Origin: Candidatus Thiomargarita nelsonii
GTDB lineage: Bacteria > Pseudomonadota > Gammaproteobacteria > Beggiatoales > Beggiatoaceae
Direction of reading: 5' to 3'
DNA: 64,000 nt
NCBI GenBank assembly: GCA_000785145.2
Contig: JSZA02000024.1
Coordinates: forward strand, 1-64,000
The position numbers and the translations under genes were made by a program. The notes under the pieces were generated by a model that worked only from the letters and a program-made list of their open reading frames with translations, did not search any database and was not told where the DNA came from. Shown here in pieces: positions 57,675 to 64,000 of the stretch; positions within the stretch are counted from its first letter, which is position 1; every line of letters begins with the position of its first letter.

Positions 57675-59091
57675 CTTCTTTTCCTGTGGCTAAAAATTCT
57701 GATAACATAGCTGCAACAGCACCAATATTGCCAGCTCCTAAAGTCAATAAAATATCTTGATCTCGTAATAAAGGTGACAAGACAGAAGGCAATTGCTCAG
57801 GCTCTGCCACAAAGACAGGTTTAATTTTTTGTCCTTTTTCAGAAATCGCCTCGCATAAAGCTTCCCCCGTCGCTCCTACAATCGGTGTCTCTCCTGCCGC
57901 ATAAATGTCAACTAATAACAATATCTCAACACCCGATAAGATTTGCACAAATTTATCAAATAAATCATAAGTGCGTGTATAGCGATGTGGTTGAAAAGCA
58001 ACAATGAGACGTCGTTGCGGCCAGCCATCAGTGATCGCTTGTAGCATAGCGGCAATTTCAGATGGATGATGTCCATAATCATCAATGTGCAAAATTTCTC
58101 CTACTTTTGTCAAGATATTTTGCATTTGAAAGCGCCGCCCTATACCACTAAAGGCTGATAAAGCGCGAGTGATTGCCGCATCAGAAACGCCCACCTCATG
58201 CGCGATGGCTATCGCGGCTAAGGCATTACGCACATTATGTTTACCAGGCAAATTTAATACCACATTTAACCAAGGACTCTGATCCTGTAAAACTTTAAAG
58301 CGCGTTTGTCCCAAGCGAGCCTGGATATCAGTGGCGCGAATATCGGCTTTTTCTGATAAGCCATAAGTTATCATTGGTTTAGTCAATTGTGGCAACACGC
58401 CCTCTATTTCGGGGTCATCAATACACAAAACCGCTAAACCATAAAACGGTAGTTGTTGCAAAAAAACGAGAAAAGTTTCTCTTAATTGATTAAAATCATT
58501 ATTATATGTGCGTATATGGTCAGCGTCAATATTGGTGACGACTGCCATCACTGGGTTTAAATATAAAAAAGAGGCATCACTTTCATCGGCTTCAGCAACT
58601 AAATATTTTCCCTCGCCCAAACTGGCATGTGTCCCAGCACTATTTAAACGTCCCCCTATCACAAATGTGGGATCCAAGTCGCCTTGGGCTAATAAACTGG
58701 CAATCAAACTGGTTGTCGTGGTTTTGCCATGTGTGCCAGCAATGGCAATCCCTTGGCGAAAGCGCATCAATTCGCCTAACATTTCAGCGCGTGGTACAAC
58801 CGGGATGCGTCGCGCACGGGCGGCTTGTACTTCAGGATTATCATCTTTTACGGCACTGGAAATCACGACCACATCGCAACCATATATATGCTCAGCCAGA
58901 TGTCCAATTTGCACTTTGATACCTAAATCTATTAAATATCGCGTCATGCGATTTTTGTGCAAATCAGAGCCAGAGACAGCATAGCCCAAGCGGTGCATCA
59001 CTTCAGCAATACCGCCCATGCCTACGCCGCCGATACCGATAAAATGAATGCGTCTTCCGCGCTTGGGAAGAGATTTTTCATTGACGTACAT
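57655..59091 (-). CDS. murC: UDP-N-acetylmuramate--L-alanine ligase
   Basis: 478 residues. HFIGIGGVGMGGIAEVM at the N-terminus, ATP loop GIAIAGTHGKTTTTSL, EADESDASF and DDYGHHPSEI are MurC hallmarks. Adds L-Ala to UDP-MurNAc. It starts 4 bases after the murG stop and overlaps murB at its 3' end. Confidence 0.96.
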   Translation of the reverse strand: MYVNEKSLPKRGRRIHFIGIGGVGMGGIAEVMHRLGYAVSGSDLHKNRMTRYLIDLGIKVQIGHLAEHIYGCDVVVISSAVKDDNPEVQAARARRIPVVPRAEMLGELMRFRQGIAIAGTHGKTTTTSLIASLLAQGDLDPTFVIGGRLNSAGTHASLGEGKYLVAEADESDASFLYLNPVMAVVTNIDADHIRTYNNDFNQLRETFLVFLQQLPFYGLAVLCIDDPEIEGVLPQLTKPMITYGLSEKADIRATDIQARLGQTRFKVLQDQSPWLNVVLNLPGKHNVRNALAAIAIAHEVGVSDAAITRALSAFSGIGRRFQMQNILTKVGEILHIDDYGHHPSEIAAMLQAITDGWPQRRLIVAFQPHRYTRTYDLFDKFVQILSGVEILLLVDIYAAGETPIVGATGEALCEAISEKGQKIKPVFVAEPEQLPSVLSPLLRDQDILLTLGAGNIGAVAAMLSEFLATGKEDGSSQY

Positions 59092-59095
59092 TCTT

Positions 59096-60187
59096 TTAAT
59101 TTTTTCCAGAATAGGCCGTTTTAATCACTAATTCGACCACTTTTTGTAATGCAAGAGGTGTGGCACACTTTCGCGCTGCCGCTGACATTGTTTGTAAGCG
59201 GGCTGGATTGTTGTGCAATTCTGTCATTAAAGTCGCTAATTTTTCTACGGTTAAGTCAGTTTGTGGTAATAATATCGCGGCTCCCTTTTTCGACAAAAAC
59301 TGGGCATTGCTGGTTTGATGATCATCAACGGCATAAGGATAAGGCACTAAGATACTGGCAATGCCAGCTTGTGCCAATTCTCCAACAGTTATGGCACCCG
59401 CCCGACAAATCACGAGATCCGCCCAGGCATAAGCGTCCGCCATATCTTCAATAAAAGCGACTACTCGCGCTTTAAACGGTGCGCCTTCATAGGCTTTTTG
59501 CATGGCATTAATGTGTATTTTTCCCGTTTGATGCCAAACTTCAAGGGCACCCGGTACTTGCCGCAGCGCCTGTGGCACTGTCTCATTTAAAGCTTTTGCT
59601 CCCAAACTACCGCCGACAATTAAGACGCGCCTGGGCTCATGCACAGACACAGGCGGCGATATGTTCATAATATTAGCACGTAGCGGATTTCCCGTATAGT
59701 TCGCATGGCATTTTTTTGGAAAAGTATCGGGAAAAGCTTCCATCACTTTCAAAGCTAATCGCGCTAACCAACGATTGGTCAATCCAGCAATCGCATTTTG
59801 TTCGTGAATTAATAAAGGAATGCGTAAAAGCCATGCCGCAACTCCGCCTGGTCCGGTGACAAATCCGCCCATACCAACAACGGCGGCGGGGCGTAAGGCG
59901 CGTAAAACACGCACTGATTGCCATACGGCTAATGTGATTTTAAAGGGAGCCGCTAATACACTGAGCAATCCTTTTCCACGTATGCCCTCAATGCTAATAT
60001 ATTTTATATCTATTTTAGCGTCGGGTACAACACGGGCTTCTAAACCCCGTCGCGTTCCTAACCAGCAGACTGCAAAGCCTTGTGTCCGTAGAGCTTCGGC
60101 GATGGCTAGGGCGGGAAAGACATGCCCGCCTGTTCCCCCTGCCATTAGTAGTATAGGTTGATGTGGTGATTTTGTAAAATTAACCAT
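59096..60187 (-). CDS. murG: UDP-GlcNAc:lipid I N-acetylglucosaminyltransferase
   Basis: 363 residues. ILLMAGGTGGHVFPALAIAE, LIHEQNAIAGLTNRWLA, VGGSLGAKALNE and CRAGAITVGELAQAGI define the two Rossmann domains of MurG. It makes lipid II at the inner membrane. It is the first gene of the cluster visible here; ftsW is not found upstream, where a PAS-like gene lies instead. Confidence 0.96.
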   Translation of the reverse strand: MVNFTKSPHQPILLMAGGTGGHVFPALAIAEALRTQGFAVCWLGTRRGLEARVVPDAKIDIKYISIEGIRGKGLLSVLAAPFKITLAVWQSVRVLRALRPAAVVGMGGFVTGPGGVAAWLLRIPLLIHEQNAIAGLTNRWLARLALKVMEAFPDTFPKKCHANYTGNPLRANIMNISPPVSVHEPRRVLIVGGSLGAKALNETVPQALRQVPGALEVWHQTGKIHINAMQKAYEGAPFKARVVAFIEDMADAYAWADLVICRAGAITVGELAQAGIASILVPYPYAVDDHQTSNAQFLSKKGAAILLPQTDLTVEKLATLMTELHNNPARLQTMSAAARKCATPLALQKVVELVIKTAYSGKN

Positions 60188-60296
60188 TTTAGTATTAATT
60201 AATAAGTAAATTCAAAGTCTTATGCGTATTTTTTGAGGTTTAAACTCACTTGAATAGTTGGTTGTAAATATTTGATTCAGAAATGAATTATTTTTG

Positions 60297-60698
60297 TCAA
60301 TGCCGCTCCAACAACTGACTTTGTCGATAAGTCAATATGCTCAACTCATTGCCCTGTTGTTGCATTTTTTGCTGTTGCTCATGTTCAAAAGTGACATCAA
60401 ACATCAATACATAAATGTCATTATCGACAGGAACAATATGAATCTCAGCATAAGCTTTTTTCCCAAGGCACACAAAAGGCAGCACTTGAATGTGGGGAGC
60501 AGTCAACATCCCATCAAGAAAATTCACTTGTTCAGTCGCCGGTTTTCCAATCTTCAAGTCTGTCAATCCATAATCTTGAGGAGCGCCCGCCCAATTGATT
60601 AAAGTGGCAGACTTATCAATCTGTAAATAAATGACTAACTTTTCTGCCATCCACCTTGAACTAATATATTTGCTAATCTTTAAAGGAATTTTGAGCAT
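60297..60698 (-). CDS. PAS-like sensory protein of the small-GTPase module
   Basis: 133 residues from the ATG at 60698 (AGGA upstream). The core, LVIYLQIDKSATLINWAGAP, YGLTDLKIGKPATEQVNFL and AEIHIVPVDNDIYVLMFDVT, has a PAS-like alternation of strands and helices and ends in a Gln-rich helix (EHEQQQKMQQQGNELS). I associate this family with sulfur-bacterial GTPase/OmpA operons and with PAS-cyclase proteins. No catalytic motif; a signal-input role is inferred. Confidence 0.55.
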   Translation of the reverse strand: MLKIPLKISKYISSRWMAEKLVIYLQIDKSATLINWAGAPQDYGLTDLKIGKPATEQVNFLDGMLTAPHIQVLPFVCLGKKAYAEIHIVPVDNDIYVLMFDVTFEHEQQQKMQQQGNELSILTYRQSQLLERH

Positions 60699-60947
60699 GT
60701 TTTTTTCCTATTGTATGCATAATCACACAATTTATTTACTAACTAAAAAAAATGCTTTATTTTTTTTTGCAAGTCCTTATAATGTGGATAACGTGAGCGC
60801 AAGCTCACGTTGGGTTGTGGTTCTAACCTAAAATCGTTGGTTAGGTAAAATGGCGAGCGTATTTGATGAGGTTAAATACCGAGAACCAAGGTAATCATAC
60901 CTCTTCAGGGCGCCTTGACTTTTGTTAAGGCTTTGAGAGATACCTCC
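60699..60947. other. Intergenic region with hairpin
   Basis: Contains the perfect palindrome ACGTGAGCGCAAGCTCACGT at 60791-60810. No gene is apparent. Confidence 0.6.
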
Positions 60948-61481
60948 TCACGAGCCACCTTGGTGGTGAGTGATGCTATTGTTAACGTTTGTTAGCATAA
61001 ATGTATCGGCTAAGCTTGCCAATTCAATAAATGCCTTTTCCACATTCATCCCCGTCTTAGCACTGGTCGTGAATATCTGGCATCCTTGCTGTTGAATCAC
61101 TTCTTCATCCATTTCCCATTGTTCCTCCAAATCGGCTTTATTCAGTAATATAATAAAAGGTTTTTCACCCAATTCTTTGATGACAAGCTCACGTAGATTT
61201 AATGCAGTCTCCCATGTTGGGCGACGAGTGCCATCAACAACCAGCAAAAAACCGGCGGCACCACGCAAATAAGAACTGGTAGCCAGGGTATTGTTGCCGG
61301 CAATGTCCCATAAAATCAGTTTTATTTCACGTCCGTCAACTAATTTCACCAATTTACTATCTATTTTGACGCCCACCGTCGTCAGATATTTTTCTGAAAA
61401 AGTTTCACGCACAAAACGAGAAATTAAACTGGTTTTGCCCACACCAAAGTCACCAATCATACAAATTTTTTTTTGTAACAC
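60948..61481 (-). CDS. Rab/Ras-like small GTPase
   Basis: 177 residues from a GTG start with AGGAG 10 bases upstream. All five G motifs are clear: P-loop GDFGVGKTSL, a switch-I Thr in YLTTVGVK, DIAG for G3, NKADL for G4 and TSAKTG for G5. DIAG replaces the usual DTAG, so Thr is Ile and there is no Gln immediately after (DIAGNN), which may lower intrinsic hydrolysis. It lies 21 bases after the OmpA-family gene, the two forming an operon. Confidence 0.85.
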   Translation of the reverse strand: MLQKKICMIGDFGVGKTSLISRFVRETFSEKYLTTVGVKIDSKLVKLVDGREIKLILWDIAGNNTLATSSYLRGAAGFLLVVDGTRRPTWETALNLRELVIKELGEKPFIILLNKADLEEQWEMDEEVIQQQGCQIFTTSAKTGMNVEKAFIELASLADTFMLTNVNNSITHHQGGS

Positions 61482-61494
61482 TCAAAATTCTCCT

Positions 61495-61519
61495 GTCCAA
61501 AGCTAAAGCTTTGGACTCC
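61495..61519. repeat. GGAGTCCAA-type palindrome at a stop codon
   Basis: TGTCCAAAGCTAAAGCTTTG followed by GACTCC. It contains the TAG stop and the last codons (SPKL) of the OmpA-family gene on the minus strand. Confidence 0.65.
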
Positions 61520-63599
61520 AAAATACGTGAAAATTCACTTTTCTCTCACTTGGATTCGCTTTTTTTCCACCAAAACGAATGACTGGCGGCGGAGTTATCA
61601 TCAACTGCTCTTTTTTTATTCCATGACGCTGTAGCCAATCAAAGACCTTTTGGGCACGTTGTTGAATCAATTTCTGGTTAAAAATTTTCGGACCACGCCC
61701 ATCACTATTTCCAATAATCTGTAAACGCACTGATTGATGCAATGCCTGGCTGTGTACCAATAATTGTTGCACCTCTTCAAGTAAAGCATTCAGCGCCTTC
61801 TCTTGTCCAGCTAAAAATATAGCAGATTCATTAGAAAAATAAAAATTTTTTTTTTCAATACGTTGTATTATAAGCTGTCTTTCACGCTCAATATCCCTTA
61901 AAGCACTGCTATCAAAGCGAGCAAAAGCCTCCCTCGGTAACGCTTGTATCCGCTTTTGTAATGCCTCAAATGTCGTCGTATCAACTTCGCCTTTCAACTG
62001 TAAGACTCTCTCTTGTACCACCAAAGTCACATTATCTGGTGGTAGCAAGGTCCGTTTCGCTAGTGCCAATAAAAATAGATCAGTCTCTAACAAATCATCC
62101 ATCACCACTCGATCAATACCTGGGAAAATACTCGCACTCGCCTTATCTATCCAATGCTGCGAAGCGTAACCACTCAAATACAAAACATTAGCTTCCAGAC
62201 GCACAGAAACAGTAGCCGGCGGCTTTAAGTGCAGATGTACCCTTTTTTCGACAAACGCTGGGCTTAAATCCTGATAGGGTGTCCAAAAATTCTCCACTTC
62301 ATCTTCGCTGAGTTCAAAAGTTTGTGCTATCTCTCGTGAGTCTATAGCTAAGGGATCACGCATACCATAAGTCAACAATTTTCCATGCTGCTCTTGAGTA
62401 GAAATAACCACAAAACCCGGCGTATTTTGCAAAGCTTCAACATAATCACTCAAGCGTTGTTGAGACTGAAAATGCCAATATCCCAAAGCCCCCAACAAAA
62501 GCAGACTGAGTATGACAATGACTGACAGAGACTTTAAACGCGCCTTTTGTGCTCTTGCTTTAGATTCCGACTGCAAAGTTTTTTCTAAAAAAGGTAAACA
62601 AGCCTTTAGGGGCACAGCATCCCCACTAAATGCCTGCAATAAATCCCCATAACGTGCATGTACCCTTTCCAAGGAGTCACGCATGATATTTCTCAATTCA
62701 TAAGGCGCAACACCGCGAATCACACAAGCCAACACGGCATAAGGTCCACGTTCCAACCAAACGGTGTAATTACCAATTTCGACACTATCAAGTTCTTCCG
62801 TTTTACTTTCGCTAAACGAATCACGGATAAAATCTTGTATAGCCGTTAACATGGCCGATATCGCATCACTATCACCGAGTTTCACTTCTTGTTGATGCAA
62901 ATGTTGGATTAATAATCCACTCTCACGATGAATTAAAAACACTTGCTCAACCCTGAAAATCAGCGTTTTTTCCAAAACAATTTCTGAAAAATGTAAGCCC
63001 TTGCGCCGCGCTTCCAATCGCCAAGCTAATCCCTGCGGAGATAAACTATGTTCTGCTGCTTGGTTTATCGCTTGCAGGATGTTTTTAAAGGTTTCATTGA
63101 TAGCCTTACGAATCGCGGGACCCATAATTGGAAATAAAGTATCAGCAAATGGGTGGGGATCTTGACTAATCGACTGTTTAATACACAATTCTACTGGTAT
63201 TTGTAGAGACTCTACCAGTTCTGTTCCCTCAAACGAATTTGATGACTCAAGACTTATGTTTGCTTGATGAATGACATGGGGCAGTATTTCAGCTATTTTT
63301 TGAGTTTGATACTCTTTATCATTGAACTGAGTTTCTAACGCTACCAAAGTGTCTTCCATCAAACTTAAACGATCTCCCCCCGGAATGAGTTGTTCTAGTC
63401 TCTGAATATGCATTTCTAAAACGTCAAAACGTTTTTGTTCTTCGAGACGATGTTTTCCGATGATAGTAAGGCGTCTCAGTTCATCTCCTAGCTGCTTGCT
63501 ACGCTCCTCTAAGCCATTGAGTTGTGTCTGTTGAGCATTCAGAAATTCGTCTCTTGACTGGAACGCATCAGTAAATTTTTGATTTGGTTTTAAAGCCAT
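61503..63599 (-). CDS. OmpA-family protein with coiled coil and roadblock/longin-like domain, GTPase partner
   Basis: 698 residues. N-terminal coiled coil (about 1-90), then an alpha/beta domain containing FLIHRESGLLIQHLHQQEV and YTVWLERGPYAVLACVIRG, which looks like a roadblock/longin GTPase-regulator fold. A membrane helix near 370-390 (LSVIVILSLLLLGALGYWHF) follows, then BON-like repeats (ANVLYLSGYASQHWIDKA, RVLQLKGEVDTTTFEAL) and a C-terminal OmpA peptidoglycan-binding domain (LQIIGNSDGRGPKIFNQKLI, QRAQKVFDWL). It spans from cytoplasm to cell wall and is paired with the Rab-like GTPase. Signalling from wall to GTPase is inferred. Confidence 0.7.
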   Translation of the reverse strand: MALKPNQKFTDAFQSRDEFLNAQQTQLNGLEERSKQLGDELRRLTIIGKHRLEEQKRFDVLEMHIQRLEQLIPGGDRLSLMEDTLVALETQFNDKEYQTQKIAEILPHVIHQANISLESSNSFEGTELVESLQIPVELCIKQSISQDPHPFADTLFPIMGPAIRKAINETFKNILQAINQAAEHSLSPQGLAWRLEARRKGLHFSEIVLEKTLIFRVEQVFLIHRESGLLIQHLHQQEVKLGDSDAISAMLTAIQDFIRDSFSESKTEELDSVEIGNYTVWLERGPYAVLACVIRGVAPYELRNIMRDSLERVHARYGDLLQAFSGDAVPLKACLPFLEKTLQSESKARAQKARLKSLSVIVILSLLLLGALGYWHFQSQQRLSDYVEALQNTPGFVVISTQEQHGKLLTYGMRDPLAIDSREIAQTFELSEDEVENFWTPYQDLSPAFVEKRVHLHLKPPATVSVRLEANVLYLSGYASQHWIDKASASIFPGIDRVVMDDLLETDLFLLALAKRTLLPPDNVTLVVQERVLQLKGEVDTTTFEALQKRIQALPREAFARFDSSALRDIERERQLIIQRIEKKNFYFSNESAIFLAGQEKALNALLEEVQQLLVHSQALHQSVRLQIIGNSDGRGPKIFNQKLIQQRAQKVFDWLQRHGIKKEQLMITPPPVIRFGGKKANPSERKVNFHVFWSPKL

Positions 63600-63617
63600 A
63601 TTTTTTTGTCTCAGTAT

Positions 63618-63642
63618 AGGAGTCCAAAATTTATTTTGGACG
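63618..63642. repeat. GGAGTCCAA palindrome at the end of the pseudouridine synthase gene
   Basis: AGGAGTCCAAAAT and ATTTTGGAC arms; it contains the TAA stop (63631-63633) of the next gene on the minus strand. Confidence 0.65.
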
Positions 63643-64000
63643 AGCCCTGCGTTTTTTGGAAGGCGGTGAATCGTTTAAGCCAACAACTTGTAACAAAGTT
63701 TTTTGGCTCTGACTATCAAGTTCCATATAATGATCACTACGCAAACCTTTGGGCAACAAAATTGGACCAAAACGTATTCTAATCAAACGGCTCACTGTGA
63801 CACCTTGCGATTGCCACAAGCGTCGCACCTCATGTTTGCGCCCTTCAGTCAGGATGACATGATACCAATGATTGGCACCACTTCCGCCAGCATCGACAAT
63901 CTGCTTAAAACTTGCCATACCATCGGACAAAAGCACACCATCATGCAAACGTTTGAGCATGGCGTTATCGACTTCACCAAGAATACGCACAGCATATTCG
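63631..64000 (-). CDS. rluB: RsuA/RluB-family pseudouridine synthase, C-terminal part
   Basis: The frame is open to the window edge, so the N-terminus and the catalytic Asp lie beyond. About 122 residues are visible: EYAVRILGEVDNAMLKRLHD, NHWYHVILTEGRKHEVRRLW and LIRIRFGPILLPKGL, the distal part of the RsuA/RluB/RluE fold. The tail is basic (KKRRARPK). Which rRNA site is modified cannot be told; RluB is the best guess. Confidence 0.75.
   Translation of the reverse strand, partial: EYAVRILGEVDNAMLKRLHDGVLLSDGMASFKQIVDAGGSGANHWYHVILTEGRKHEVRRLWQSQGVTVSRLIRIRFGPILLPKGLRSDHYMELDSQSQKTLLQVVGLNDSPPSKKRRARPK

Overview
The window is about 40% GC and looks like a chromosomal segment from a filamentous or giant sulfur bacterium (Beggiatoaceae, Thiotrichales, Gammaproteobacteria; Beggiatoa, Parabeggiatoa or Thiomargarita type). 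This is inference. It rests on a gammaproteobacterial murG-murC-murB-ddl-ftsZ-lpxC cluster followed by M23 peptidase and secA, a nitrate-respiration operon headed by a c-type cytochrome, a very high density of small palindromic or MITE-like repeats, many broken genes, and several protein families I associate with this group (Rpn-type nuclease with a Gly-Met-Gln tail, PAS-like plus Rab-like GTPase plus OmpA module, SPFH/NfeD pair).

Layout. 1-9.2 kb: an Rpn/transposase-like C-terminus, then a minus-strand operon of a multiply broken membrane-protein gene, a membrane-anchored GTPase with a C2-like tail, a single-TM protein and a TerD-like protein; next a plus-strand ATPase-nuclease fusion and two copies of a 79-bp inverted-repeat element. 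9.2-10.5 kb: gene debris (a GH8 glycosidase fragment and others) and repeats. 10.5-16.4 kb: a P1B-like ATPase without the CPx motif, directly followed by sqdB (UDP-sulfoquinovose synthase), a GT8 glycosyltransferase, a HAD phosphatase and an aldo/keto reductase, read here as a sulfolipid (SQDG) biosynthesis group. 17.3-27.1 kb: a tight four-gene minus-strand operon ending in an 1,796-aa helicase/DUF1998 protein of the Druantia DruE type, probably an anti-phage system.

27-31 kb: small genes, an ABC-ATPase remnant, qmcA/nfeD and repeats. 31-38.7 kb: triheme cytochrome c-narG-narH-narJ-narI, a dissimilatory nitrate reductase operon. 38.7-42.4 kb: an antitoxin fragment, an AAA ATPase fragment and a restriction-modification locus (M-S fusion methylase, HNH nuclease and controller protein with C-boxes). 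42.7-45.3 kb: a broken gene that appears to have fused a periplasmic binding protein to an MscS channel and is interrupted by a MITE with an 11-bp target duplication. 45.4-49.4 kb: DUF255/thioredoxin protein, YbjN-like protein and argJ. 49.6-60.2 kb: secA, M23 peptidase, DUF721, lpxC, ftsZ, ddl, murB, murC and murG; ftsQ and ftsA are absent from their normal place between ddl and ftsZ. 60.3-64 kb: PAS-like protein, Rab-like GTPase, OmpA-family partner and the end of an RluB-type pseudouridine synthase.

Housekeeping genes are intact, while accessory genes are often truncated or frameshifted next to palindromic repeats, so repeat mobility appears to be the main force reshaping this locus. All functional calls come from reading motifs by eye; no database search was possible.
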